This document shows positions 52,537 to 60,775 of a stretch of DNA of 64,000 nt, one piece after another (positions within the stretch are counted from its first letter, which is position 1; the number at the start of each line of letters is the position of its first letter). Origin of the DNA: PALSA-911 sp037442565 (GTDB lineage: Bacteria; Pseudomonadota; Alphaproteobacteria; Acetobacterales; Acetobacteraceae); contig JBBIQA010000004.1 in assembly GCA_037442565.1 (NCBI GenBank), forward strand, positions 4,216-68,215, given 5' to 3'. Below the pieces are notes generated by a model. It was not told where the DNA came from. It ran no database searches and was given only the letters and a program-made list of their open reading frames with translations. The translations under genes and the position numbers were made by a program.

Positions 52537-52979
52537 GCCTGTTCCGGCTCCTTGACCAGGCCGAGCTTCAGCATCAGCCCGACCGTGCCGCCCTTGATCG
52601 GGCGGATCAGCCCGAGCGTGAGGATCAGGGTCATCGGCACGAAGATGGCCGTGGTGACCCACATCTCCGGCGATTGCGAACGTTCCAGCCACAGCATCAG
52701 CGGCACGACGATGTGCCCGACGATCAGGATGGTGATGTAGGGCGGCAGATCGTCCGACCGGGCGAGGCCGAGCGGCGCGGCACAGGAAGAACATTCCGTC
52801 ACCACCCGCAGCCAGCCGTTGAACAGATGGCCGTTGCCGCAGTTCGGGCAGCGCCCGCGCAGGCCGCGGCCGATCGCGGTGCGCAGGGTCAGTTCCGGCG
52901 CGGCCAAAGCGGCGGCGGCCAGTCCGGGGGCGGCGTTAGACGCAGACGGAACGGGAGGCTGCCAGCGTGTCAGGGCCAT
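52533..52979 (-). CDS. DUF983 family zinc-ribbon membrane protein
   Basis: A 148-residue protein with a zinc-ribbon pair CPNCGNGHLF and CSSC, followed by two predicted membrane helices (YITILIVGHIVVPLMLWLE and VTTAIFVPMTLILTLGLI). This is the DUF983 architecture, often found near cytochrome oxidase or UPF0262 genes in Alphaproteobacteria. The ATG at 52979 follows a stretch with no homology. It is the first gene of the four-gene minus-strand operon, with its promoter in the 141 bases before the divergent racemase gene. Confidence 0.85.
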   Translation of the reverse strand: MALTRWQPPVPSASNAAPGLAAAALAAPELTLRTAIGRGLRGRCPNCGNGHLFNGWLRVVTECSSCAAPLGLARSDDLPPYITILIVGHIVVPLMLWLERSQSPEMWVTTAIFVPMTLILTLGLIRPIKGGTVGLMLKLGLVKEPEQA

Positions 52980-53120
52980 CACATGGATCCTATGGCGGGT
53001 CCTCTGGCAGGCGCCAAGCGGAACACCGGAGAAATTGTGCAGCACAGCATAAGCCACTCCGATGGCTTCCGCCATCGCGATTGCTTGATCCTGCCCTGCT
53101 TGCAGGTCAGGATTTGCCGC

Positions 53121-53792
53121 ATGACCCGCATCTTGATCCTCAATCCAAATTGTTCAACCGCCTGCACGGCCGGCATCGACGCCGCGATCGCGCCATTTCG
53201 CCATCCCGGCGGACCATCGCTGGATGTGGTCACGCTCCAGGAGGGCCCGCCGGCGATCTATAGCTGGCGCGACTGGCACGCCGTGGTGGAGCCGCTCTGC
53301 CGGCGGATCGAGGCGGAGGCGGCGGATGTCTTCGTCATCGCCTGCGCGTCCGATCCTGGGATCGAGGCGGCGAGAACCGCCACGGACCGCCCGGTGCTGG
53401 GCGTGTTCCGCTCGGCGGTGGCGGCGGCGGTCGCGCGGGCCGAGCGCTTCGGCGTGATCGCCATCGTGGAGGCCTCCAAGGCACGGCACCGGACCGCGCT
53501 GCGGGCGATGGGGCTGGAGGGGCGCCTCGCGGCCGAGATCGCGCTGAACGTGTCGATGGAAACCCTGCTGGATGGCGTGGCCGCCCGATCCCGCCTGATC
53601 GAGGCCGCGCGTGGGTGCGTGCAGGCCGGCGCGGAAATCGTCGTACTGGGCTGTACCGGCATGGCGCATCACCGCGCGGCGATCGAGGCGGCATGCGGCG
53701 CGCCGGTGATCGAGCCGTGTCAGGCCGCCGCCGCGCTCGCCGTGGGGCATGTGCTGGCGGGCGCATCCATGGTTGCAGCGGTGCAGGTGTAG
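53121..53792 (+). CDS. Aspartate/glutamate/hydantoin racemase family protein
   Basis: A 223-residue protein of the hydantoin racemase group. It begins MTRILILNPNCSTACTAGID and has the two active-site cysteine loops: FVIACASDPGIEAA (about residue 75) and VVLGCTGMAHH (about 178). These positions match the catalytic Cys pair of hydantoin and Asp/Glu racemases. An N-carbamoyl-amino-acid hydrolase-like gene lies about 1.7 kb away, so a role in hydantoin or D-amino-acid metabolism is plausible. The substrate is inferred, not shown. Confidence 0.82.
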   Translation: MTRILILNPNCSTACTAGIDAAIAPFRHPGGPSLDVVTLQEGPPAIYSWRDWHAVVEPLCRRIEAEAADVFVIACASDPGIEAARTATDRPVLGVFRSAVAAAVARAERFGVIAIVEASKARHRTALRAMGLEGRLAAEIALNVSMETLLDGVAARSRLIEAARGCVQAGAEIVVLGCTGMAHHRAAIEAACGAPVIEPCQAAAALAVGHVLAGASMVAAVQV

Positions 53793-53827
53793 GTCCGCAG
53801 CTCACCCCCGTCGCAAGGGTCCTCTCG

Positions 53828-54562
53828 ATGTGGTTGGCGATACTGGATGGGCTCGGCTGCTTCGTCTTCGCCCTCAGTGGCGGTTTGCTGGGCGTGCAGC
53901 GGCGGTTCGATCTGTTCGGCGTGTTGCTGCTGTCTTTCGTGGCGGCGGTGACCGGCGGCATCACGCGCGACCTGCTGATCGGCGCCGTTCCGCCCGCCGC
54001 GATTGCCAGCTGGCACAATCTGGCAATCGCGGCGGCCGGCGGCTTGCTGACGTTCTATGTGTATCCCGTTGTTCATTCGCGCCGGCGTGACGTGCTGCTG
54101 CTCGACGCGGTCGGTCTCGCGCTGTTCGCGGTCACCGGCACGCAGAAGGCGCTGCAATACGGCATCGATCCGGTGATGGCCGCCGTGCTCGGAATGGTGT
54201 CGGGGATCGGCGGCGGGATCGCCCGCGATATCCTGGCCGGGGAGATCCCCTCCATCCTGCGCGCCGATATCTACGCCGTGGCCGCGCTGGCGGCCGGCGC
54301 GTCCGTCGCCGCCGGCCAGGTCCTGGGCACACAACCGCTCTATTCGATGTCGCTGGGCGCTTCGGCCTGCCTGTTCCTGCGCCTGATGGCGATCTTTCGG
54401 GGCTGGCGGTTTCCCGTCGCTACCTGGCGTGACGACGGGCCGCCAAGAAACGGNNNNNNNNNNNNNNNNNNNNNNNNNNNNNNNNNNNNNNNNNNNNNNN
54501 NNNNNNNNNNNNNNNNNNNNNNNNNNNNNNNNNNNNNNNNNNNNNNNNNNNNNGATGCCTGA
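53828..54562 (+). CDS. TRIC-type cation channel family protein (UPF0126), 3' end in gap
   Basis: Membrane protein with two three-helix repeats: GGITRDLLIGAVPP in the first and GGIARDILAGEIPSIL in the second, the glycine-rich TRIC/UPF0126 signature. Hydrophobic stretches include MWLAILDGLGCFVFALSGG and LLLSFVAAVTGG. Prokaryotic TRIC homologues conduct monovalent cations. The coding part runs to about 54453 and then enters the N gap. The true stop is not seen; the end shown is the first stop in the placeholder frame. The ATG at 53828 starts directly at the first helix. Confidence 0.85.
   Translation: MWLAILDGLGCFVFALSGGLLGVQRRFDLFGVLLLSFVAAVTGGITRDLLIGAVPPAAIASWHNLAIAAAGGLLTFYVYPVVHSRRRDVLLLDAVGLALFAVTGTQKALQYGIDPVMAAVLGMVSGIGGGIARDILAGEIPSILRADIYAVAALAAGASVAAGQVLGTQPLYSMSLGASACLFLRLMAIFRGWRFPVATWRDDGPPRNXXXXXXXXXXXXXXXXXXXXXXXXXXXXXXXXXXDA
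54454..54553. other. Assembly gap of 100 N next to a tandem repeat
   Basis: Exactly 100 N end at the first base of the unit GATGCCTGAACGGC, which is repeated perfectly (54554-54567, 54568-54581). The repeat touching the gap suggests the assembly broke in an expanded array. Confidence 0.9.
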
Positions 54563-54581
54563 ACGGCGATGCCTGAACGGC
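54554..54581. repeat. 14-base tandem repeat beside the gap
   Basis: Two perfect copies of GATGCCTGAACGGC lie directly after the N run and before the stop of the small minus-strand gene. More copies may be hidden in the gap. Confidence 0.75.
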
Positions 54582-54583
54582 GG

Positions 54584-54751
54584 CTAGACCTTTAGGTCCA
54601 ACACGCCCGAACCGTTGCCGGATGTGGAGCGGGTCGCGCCGCTGCTGTCGTTGTCGCCGTCCTGATCCGGCGCCTTGGCCGCAGGCGGAGGCGGCGGCGC
54701 CTGCAGCGCGCGGTGCGGCGCGCCGGTGGATACGGAAGAGATCGAGTTCAT
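54584..54751 (-). CDS. Small 55-residue hypothetical protein
   Basis: A short gene with an AGGAG ribosome-binding site 7 bases before its ATG (minus strand, start at 54751). It encodes 55 residues: a Ser-rich start (MNSISSVSTG), a Pro run (APPPPPAAK), an acidic DQDGDNDSSG stretch and the end GNGSGVLDLKV. Similar short proteins with a Ser start, a Pro run, a DGDND-like motif and a short hydrophobic end are widespread in Alphaproteobacteria without known function. It lies 117 bases downstream of the carbamoylase-like gene on the same strand. No signal peptide or membrane helix. Confidence 0.7.
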   Translation of the reverse strand: MNSISSVSTGAPHRALQAPPPPPAAKAPDQDGDNDSSGATRSTSGNGSGVLDLKV

Positions 54752-54868
54752 GGTTGTCTCCTGCGGGGGATCGTTGCGGCATTTTGCCGCAGCCTGGCCT
54801 TGGCAGGATCTGCCATGGCGTCGGATGCAGACTGCCGGGGAAAGGTTAGCCGCAGGCTAATGCCGAGA

Positions 54869-55864
54869 TTATTTATCGGCGTTTGGCGACCAAACCGGCG
54901 GCTCCACCGCCCCAACCTGCTCGGTGATGCGCCGGTACGCCTCCGGCCGCCGGTGCTGTTCGAAGGCGAAGATCGTCTTCCGGCCCAGCTCGCACTGGGC
55001 CAGGTTGCAGTCCGCCGTGATCAGCTCGTCGTCCCAGGTGGTTGCCTGCGCGACGATCTCGCCCTGCGGGTTGACGATGATCGAATGGCCGAACAGCTCG
55101 CAACCATCCTCGGTGCCGGCCTTGGCGGTCGCCACCGCGAAGGTGGCGTTCTGGTAGGCGCCGGCCTGGATCGACAGATGCGAGTGGAACACCCGCAGAT
55201 GATGCGCCTCGAAGCCGCCGGCCTCCTGGTTGATGCTTGGGGTGTTGTAGCCGAGCATCACCAGCTCCACGCCCTGCAGGCCCAGCACGCGCCAGGATTC
55301 CGGCCAGCGGCGGTCATTGCAGATCATCATGCCCATGTTGATGCCGGAAAGCTGGCCCATCGGCGCACGGATGACGGGAAAGCCGAGATTTCCGACCTCG
55401 AAATAGCGCTTTTCCAGATGCTGCACCTTGCGCCGCGGTTCGTATTCGGCGTGGCCGGGCAGATGCACTTTCCGGTACTTCAGCAGAATATCGCCCTGCG
55501 GTCCGACCAGGATCGAGGTGTTGAAGCGCCGCTTGCGGACGATGCCGGCTTCGTCCGCCTCGTGCGCGATCTCGCCGTAGCCGAGGTGAAAGCCGATGCC
55601 GTAGCGCTTCGCGGCGGCGAACAGCGGCGCGGTTTCGTTCGACGGCATGGTGGTTTCGAACCAACGATCCGCCTCGGCGATGTCCTCATGGTAGTGGCGC
55701 GGGAAGAACGTCGTCAGCGCCAGTTCGGGAAACACCACCAGTTCCACGCCGCGCCTGTGCGCCCGCTCGATCAGCCGGACCATGCGCTCGACGGCGACCG
55801 AGCGGGGTTCGGCCTGCTGGATCGGGCCAAGCTGCGCGGCGGCGACGGTGAGGATGCGGGACAT
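54869..55864 (-). CDS. N-carbamoyl-D-amino-acid hydrolase-like nitrilase-family enzyme
   Basis: The 331-residue protein has the carbon-nitrogen hydrolase triad at the family positions: Glu47 in VVFPELAL, Lys132 in KYRKVHLPGH and Cys182 in MMICNDRRWPE. The segments LALTTFFPRH, KRRFNTSILVG, LEKRYFEVGNLGFPV and CNDRRWPESWRVLGL closely follow Agrobacterium D-carbamoylase, which converts N-carbamoyl-D-amino acids to D-amino acids, ammonia and carbon dioxide. The MFS gene 49 bases upstream on the same strand probably supplies substrate. Other N-carbamoyl or amide substrates cannot be excluded. Confidence 0.85.
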   Translation of the reverse strand: MSRILTVAAAQLGPIQQAEPRSVAVERMVRLIERAHRRGVELVVFPELALTTFFPRHYHEDIAEADRWFETTMPSNETAPLFAAAKRYGIGFHLGYGEIAHEADEAGIVRKRRFNTSILVGPQGDILLKYRKVHLPGHAEYEPRRKVQHLEKRYFEVGNLGFPVIRAPMGQLSGINMGMMICNDRRWPESWRVLGLQGVELVMLGYNTPSINQEAGGFEAHHLRVFHSHLSIQAGAYQNATFAVATAKAGTEDGCELFGHSIIVNPQGEIVAQATTWDDELITADCNLAQCELGRKTIFAFEQHRRPEAYRRITEQVGAVEPPVWSPNADK

Positions 55865-55912
55865 GGCGTCATCTCCTTCAGGGAAATCCGCGCCGCACGG
55901 GGCGGCGCAAGG

Positions 55913-57142
55913 TCAGCCGAACCCGCGCCGCATCGAGCGGCGCAGGAAATCGATGGCGACCAGGGTCGTGGCGGCCGCGGCGGCCTCGTAGCCCAGCGCG
56001 AAGCTGCCGCTGGCCTGCACCAGGAAGGCGATGGCGGTGGGAATGACCACCATCCCCAGGCAGGTCAGGCAGACGATGCCGCCGGTGGCCTCCGCCGTGC
56101 GGCCCGGCGGTGCCAGGCGCGCCACCTCGGCGAACACCACGCCGTTCCAGCCCAGTACCAGGCAGCCGAACACCGCGCTCACCGCATGGATCGTCAGCAG
56201 CGGCCAGGCCGGGGTGAACTGGCCGACCAGCACGGCGCACAGCGCCACGCCGCCGGCGATGCCGGCCATCACCAGCACCGGGCGGCCGGTCCTGTCGGCA
56301 ACCGTGCCCCACAGGATGCGCCCGACGATGCCGGCGATCTGCGCGGTGGCCAGGGCAAAGCCGGCCACCGTCAGCTTCAGGCCGATCGTCTGGTGCAGAT
56401 AGGTCACGTAGATCGCCAGCAGACCCATCTGCACGCCCGACATCACGCCCGAGGCGATGCCGATGGCGCGCAGATCGGTGCTGCGCCAGACCAGCAGGAA
56501 CGGATTGAGCGCGGTCTGCCAGCCGATGCGCCGGCCGCGGTCGAGGTCCAAATCCACCTCCGCGCGCCAGGGCTGCAGCGCCGCCGCCGTGACCAGGCAC
56601 AGCGCCATCATCGTCATCACCCCGCCGCGCCAGCCGAACGCCAGCGCGATGGCGGGCAGCACGGCGCCGGCCAGCCCGCCGCCAATCGGCACGCCGGCCT
56701 GCTTGATGGAGAACACCAGATTGACCCAGCGCGGCGGCGTGGCTTTCAGCAGCACGTGCGAACTCGCCGCCGTCGGCGGCGCGTTGCCCAGCCCGCAGAT
56801 CAGCCCGCAGATCGCCAGCCCGATCAACGAGCCGCTGAGCGAGAAGGCGAAGCCGACCGTCAGCAGCACCAGGCAGGCCTGGCACACCCGCATCGCGCCG
56901 AAGCGCGGCACCAGCCCGCCGCCGAGCAGTGCTGAGAACACGCAGACGGAATAGACGAGGGAGGTGTAGATGCCGATATAGGTCGCGGGAACACCGATGT
57001 CGCGGGAGATTTCCGTCGCCAGCACCGGCATCGTGTACATGCCCATGGTGATGAAGCTCTGCACCACCATCATGGCGCTGAGCTGCACGACGAAGTCCCG
57101 CCGCCGCGCGCTTTCGGGGTAGATCCCCGCGGCCTCACTCAT
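55913..57142 (-). CDS. Major facilitator superfamily transporter
   Basis: A 409-residue protein with about 12 predicted membrane helices, including VVQSFITMGMYTMPVLATEI, SLIGLAICGLICGLGNAPPT and GMVVIPTAIAFLVQASGSFAL. MFS-type loop motifs such as GGGLVPRFGAMR (between helices 2 and 3) and GTVADRTGRPVLVMAG (between helices 8 and 9) are present. It is co-directional with the carbamoylase-like gene, 48 bases upstream of it, so uptake of N-carbamoyl compounds, hydantoins or related acids is a reasonable inference. It is divergent from prpD. Confidence 0.85.
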   Translation of the reverse strand: MSEAAGIYPESARRRDFVVQLSAMMVVQSFITMGMYTMPVLATEISRDIGVPATYIGIYTSLVYSVCVFSALLGGGLVPRFGAMRVCQACLVLLTVGFAFSLSGSLIGLAICGLICGLGNAPPTAASSHVLLKATPPRWVNLVFSIKQAGVPIGGGLAGAVLPAIALAFGWRGGVMTMMALCLVTAAALQPWRAEVDLDLDRGRRIGWQTALNPFLLVWRSTDLRAIGIASGVMSGVQMGLLAIYVTYLHQTIGLKLTVAGFALATAQIAGIVGRILWGTVADRTGRPVLVMAGIAGGVALCAVLVGQFTPAWPLLTIHAVSAVFGCLVLGWNGVVFAEVARLAPPGRTAEATGGIVCLTCLGMVVIPTAIAFLVQASGSFALGYEAAAAATTLVAIDFLRRSMRRGFG

Positions 57143-57385
57143 CGCGGCACGCCCGCGCGATGGGGGATGGCGAAGCAGATGCGGCGGGCGGGACGCGGGT
57201 CATTTCTCTGCCTCATGGCCTGGTTTATCTGGCAAATCCGGACCTGCATGCTTGCCGTTGCATCTGTGCGACCTTAGGAAGAGCCGTTCAGAAGGCTAGA
57301 CCGTGGAAGAATGCGGGCCAACCCCGTTTATCCCTGCACGGCGGTCGGCTCGAGGTTTTCCCGTCAGTTCCCACCGGAGACAAAA

Positions 57386-58885
57386 ATGAAACTGCATGAT
57401 GTGAAGGTCTACCCTTCCAAGGCCAATCTCAAGCGCGAGGACCAGCTCGCCTGGAAGATCGCCGGCGTCGCCGCCGACAAGGTGGCCGTCCAGAAGGACG
57501 TTGCCGAGATGATCATCAACCGGATCATCGACAATGCCTCGGTGGCGATCGCCTCGGTGAACCGCCGCCCGGTCACGTCCGCGCGCGACATGGCGCTGGG
57601 CCATGCGCTGAAATCCGGCGCGACGGTGTTCGGCATGGCGGCTTCCAAGCGCGTCAGCCCGGAATGGGCGGCCTGGGCCAACGGCACCGCGGTGCGTGAG
57701 CTCGACATGCACGACACCTTCCTCGCCGCCGACTACTCCCATCCCGGCGACAACATCCCGCCGATCCTGGCCGTGGCGCAGACCATGGAAAAATCCGGCC
57801 GCGACCTGATCCGCGGCATTGCCACCGGTTACGAGATCCAGATCGACCTCGTGCGCGCCATCTGCCTGCATGAGCACAAGATCGACCACATCGCGCATCT
57901 GTGTCCCGCGCAGGCGGCCGGCATCGGCACGCTACTCGGCCTGAAGCAGGACGTGATCTACCAGGCGGTGCAGCAGGCGGTGCATGTCTCCTTCACCACG
58001 CGCCAGTCGCGCAAGGGCGAGATCAGCAGCTGGAAGGCCTATGCCCCCGCGCATGCCGGCAAGCTCGCGATCGAGGCGGTGGACCGCGTGATGCGCGGCG
58101 AAGGCGCGCCGAGCCCGATCTATGAAGGCGAGGACAGCGTGATCGCCTGGATGCTGGACGGGCCGGACGCGCATTATCAGGTGCCGCTGCCGGAAGCCGG
58201 AGAGGCCAAGCGCGCGATCATGGACAGCTATACCAAGGAACACAGCGCCGAATACCAGTCCCAGGCGCTGATCGATCTGGCGTTCCGCATGCGCGAGCAG
58301 ATCCAGGATATGGAGAAGATCGAGAAGATCATCATCCATACCAGCCATCACACGCACTACGTGATCGGCACCGGCGCCAACGATCCGCAGAAGATGGACC
58401 CGAAGGCCTCGCGCGAGACGCTGGACCATTCGATCATGTACATTTTCGCCGTGGCACTGCAGGACGGCAGCTGGCATCACGTGGACAGCTACGCCCCCAA
58501 GCGCGCCGGCCGTGCCGACACCGTGCGCCTGTGGCACAAGATCGAGACGAAGGAAGATCCGGAATGGACGCGCCGCTACCGCGCGACCGATCCGAACGAG
58601 CTCGCCTTCGGCGCTCGCATCGAGATCATCCTGAAGGACGGCAGCAAGCTGATCGACGAAATGGCGGTGGCCAACGCGCATCCGAACGGCGCGCGGCCAT
58701 TCTCGCGCCCCGACTACATCAACAAGTTCCAGATCATGACCGACGGGCTGATCTCCACCCGTGAATCCAACCGCTTCCTCGCCGCGGTGCAGGATCTCGC
58801 CAGGCTGCCGGCAGGCGAACTGCATCAGTTGAACGTGGCGATGCCGGCCGGCACGGTACTGGCGGGCAAGCCCGGGATCTTCTGA
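57386..58885 (+). CDS. prpD: 2-methylcitrate dehydratase (PrpD/MmgE family)
   Basis: Dehydrates 2-methylcitrate to 2-methyl-cis-aconitate in propionyl-CoA catabolism. The 499-residue protein shows the MmgE/PrpD segments LAWKIAGVAADKVAVQKDVAEMI, WANGTAVRELDMHDTFLAADYSHPGDNIPP, QSRKGEISSWKAYAP and DHSIMYIFAVALQDGSWHH. Its length fits PrpD. The ATG at 57386 follows a GGAGACAAAA sequence. It lies directly upstream of a 2-methylcitrate-synthase-like gene, which supports the PrpD rather than the MmgE role. prpB is not in the window. Confidence 0.9.
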   Translation: MKLHDVKVYPSKANLKREDQLAWKIAGVAADKVAVQKDVAEMIINRIIDNASVAIASVNRRPVTSARDMALGHALKSGATVFGMAASKRVSPEWAAWANGTAVRELDMHDTFLAADYSHPGDNIPPILAVAQTMEKSGRDLIRGIATGYEIQIDLVRAICLHEHKIDHIAHLCPAQAAGIGTLLGLKQDVIYQAVQQAVHVSFTTRQSRKGEISSWKAYAPAHAGKLAIEAVDRVMRGEGAPSPIYEGEDSVIAWMLDGPDAHYQVPLPEAGEAKRAIMDSYTKEHSAEYQSQALIDLAFRMREQIQDMEKIEKIIIHTSHHTHYVIGTGANDPQKMDPKASRETLDHSIMYIFAVALQDGSWHHVDSYAPKRAGRADTVRLWHKIETKEDPEWTRRYRATDPNELAFGARIEIILKDGSKLIDEMAVANAHPNGARPFSRPDYINKFQIMTDGLISTRESNRFLAAVQDLARLPAGELHQLNVAMPAGTVLAGKPGIF

Positions 58886-58924
58886 TCATCCGAGGCTTTT
58901 GGATAAATTCTTCCCGATGAAAAA

Positions 58925-58949
58925 CCCCGCGCCGATGTTCGGCGCGGGG
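58925..58949. other. 11-bp hairpin between prpD and prpC
   Basis: CCCCGCGCCGA (58925-58935) pairs perfectly with TCGGCGCGGGG (58939-58949) around TGT, 19 bases before the prpC start. A-rich sequence flanks it on both sides. It may set the ratio or stability of prpD and prpC messages. Confidence 0.6.
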
Positions 58950-58967
58950 GAAAACAGGAGAAAACCC

Positions 58968-60134
58968 ATGAGTGAAACAGCCGCCCCAACAGCTCCGGGA
59001 CCGAACCGGGCCAAGAAAGCCGTGGCGCTTTCCGGCGTCGTCGCCGGCAACACCGCGCTCTGCACCGTCGGGCGCACCGGCAATGACCTGAACTATCGCG
59101 GCTACGACATCCTCGATATCGCCGACGTTTGCGAGTTCGAGGAGCTGGCCTTCCTGCTGGTGCATGGCAAGCTGCCCAACATCGCCGAACTGGGCGCCTA
59201 CAAGGCGAAGCTGAAGGCGATGCGCGGCCTGCCCGCCGCGGTGAAGCGCGCTCTGGAAACCTTGCCCGCGGCGGCGCATCCGATGGACGTGATGCGCACC
59301 GGGGTCTCCGCGCTCGGCTGCGTGCTGCCGGAGAAGGATGATCATAACCAGCCGGGCGCGCGTGACATCGCCGACCGGCTGATGGCCTCGCTCGGTTCCA
59401 TGCTGCTCTACTGGTTCCACTACGCGCATAACGGCCGCTCCATCGAGGTGGAGACCGACGACGACACCATCGCCGGGCATTTCCTGCACCTGCTGCATGG
59501 CGAAAAGCCGAAGCCCTCGTGGCTGCGGGCGATGAACACGTCGCTGAACCTGTATGCGGAACATGAGTTCAATGCCTCCACCTTCGCCTGCCGCGTGATC
59601 GCGGGCACAGGTTCGGACATGTATTCCTGCATCACCGGCGGCATCGGCGCGCTGCGCGGCCCCAAGCATGGCGGCGCCAACGAGGTCGCGTTCGAGATCC
59701 AGCAGCGCTACGACAATCCCGACGAGGCGGAAGTGGACATTCGCAAGCGTGTCGCCAACAAGGAGGTCATCATCGGCTTCGGCCACGCGGTCTACACGAT
59801 CGCTGATCCGCGCAATAAGATCATCAAGGAGGTGGCTCGGCGTTTGGCGGCGGAGAACGGCTCGATGAAGCTGTTCGACATCGCCGACCGCATCGAGGCG
59901 GTGATGATGGAGACGAAGAAGATGTTCGCGAACCTCGATTGGTTCAGCGCCATCAGCTACAATGGCATGGGCGTTCCGATGGCGATGTTCACGCCGTTGT
60001 TCGTGATTTCGCGCACGTCGGGATGGAGCGCGCACATCATCGAGCAGCGCATCGACAACAAGCTGGTGCGGCCGAACGCAAACTATGTCGGCCCTGACGA
60101 CCAGAAATTCATCCCGCTGGCTCAGCGCCCGTGA
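58968..60134 (+). CDS. prpC: 2-methylcitrate synthase (PrpC) / citrate synthase family
   Basis: Condenses propionyl-CoA with oxaloacetate. The 388-residue protein has the PrpC-style N-terminus (KKAVALSGVVAGNTALCTVG, LNYRGYDILDIA), the catalytic His region GPKHGGANEVAF, the second His in GFGHAVYTIADPR, and the Asp-bearing SAISYNGMGVPM segment. The short length and lack of the N-terminal citrate-synthase extension favour 2-methylcitrate synthase, as does prpD upstream. AGGAG precedes the ATG at 58968. A strong terminator follows. Confidence 0.9.
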   Translation: MSETAAPTAPGPNRAKKAVALSGVVAGNTALCTVGRTGNDLNYRGYDILDIADVCEFEELAFLLVHGKLPNIAELGAYKAKLKAMRGLPAAVKRALETLPAAAHPMDVMRTGVSALGCVLPEKDDHNQPGARDIADRLMASLGSMLLYWFHYAHNGRSIEVETDDDTIAGHFLHLLHGEKPKPSWLRAMNTSLNLYAEHEFNASTFACRVIAGTGSDMYSCITGGIGALRGPKHGGANEVAFEIQQRYDNPDEAEVDIRKRVANKEVIIGFGHAVYTIADPRNKIIKEVARRLAAENGSMKLFDIADRIEAVMMETKKMFANLDWFSAISYNGMGVPMAMFTPLFVISRTSGWSAHIIEQRIDNKLVRPNANYVGPDDQKFIPLAQRP

Positions 60135-60167
60135 TCCGCTGACCGCGAAATCCGATCGTGCCTGCAG

Positions 60168-60203
60168 CCGCCGCGGCAGTTCTGCCGCGGCGGTTTCGTT
60201 TGT
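60168..60203 (+). terminator. Rho-independent terminator after prpC
   Basis: CCGCCGCGGCAG (60168-60179) pairs with CTGCCGCGGCGG (60182-60193), followed by TTTCGTTTGT. It ends the prpD-prpC transcript. Confidence 0.85.
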
Positions 60204-60775
60204 ACGGCATCTCTGGATCGCAATTGGACGCCGCGTTCGTCGCAAGTCGCTCGCGTGGTGCGCAACGGCGTCAGCAAGCCGCTTTCAGCAAAAAAATCGC
60301 CTGAATGGCCGTCGCACTGTTGCTTTTTATTGACAGGCACGTGTCAGACGCGGAATAGCGGATTTGCTATATGCGAATCCGATTCGCGGCACGATCCCGT
60401 GACGCACTGATCCGTAGATAGAACAACAGAAGGACGGTCCATGGACCGCAGCCTCGTTCAGGCGAAGACCGGCCGATCGCGCAGCGCACCAGCCAGCGAT
60501 ATCGGAAACAGGATCATCAAGCTGGCGACATGCAGGAACCTGTGTGGAGCGTGCGAGCGCCGTTTGACCGCGCGCATCGGGTGTGGCTGCCCACGTGGCT
60601 ACGCGCCGCTCCGCCGCGCTGGAGAGGCTAAATCCCGTTCCGGATCGGATCGCGTGTTGTCTGCCGGCAGCTTCATCCGGCCAGTGGTCCGCTTCGCTGA
60701 GCCAGCCCGTCTTTCTGCCATCGCGTTGTCTACCAACAGACCAACAAGCAACGTTGTCAAAAGGAGTACATACAG
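60204..60775. other. Intergenic stretch before the H1-like gene
   Basis: No convincing gene is seen. Two inverted repeats stand out: TGACA-N6-TGTCA (60331-60346), partly inside the promoter-like TTGACA at 60330-60335, and GCGAAT-CCG-ATTCGC (60373-60387). The next 390 bases are unstructured until the AAGGAG site of the following gene. The stretch is a likely promoter and long leader for the H1-like gene. Confidence 0.5.
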
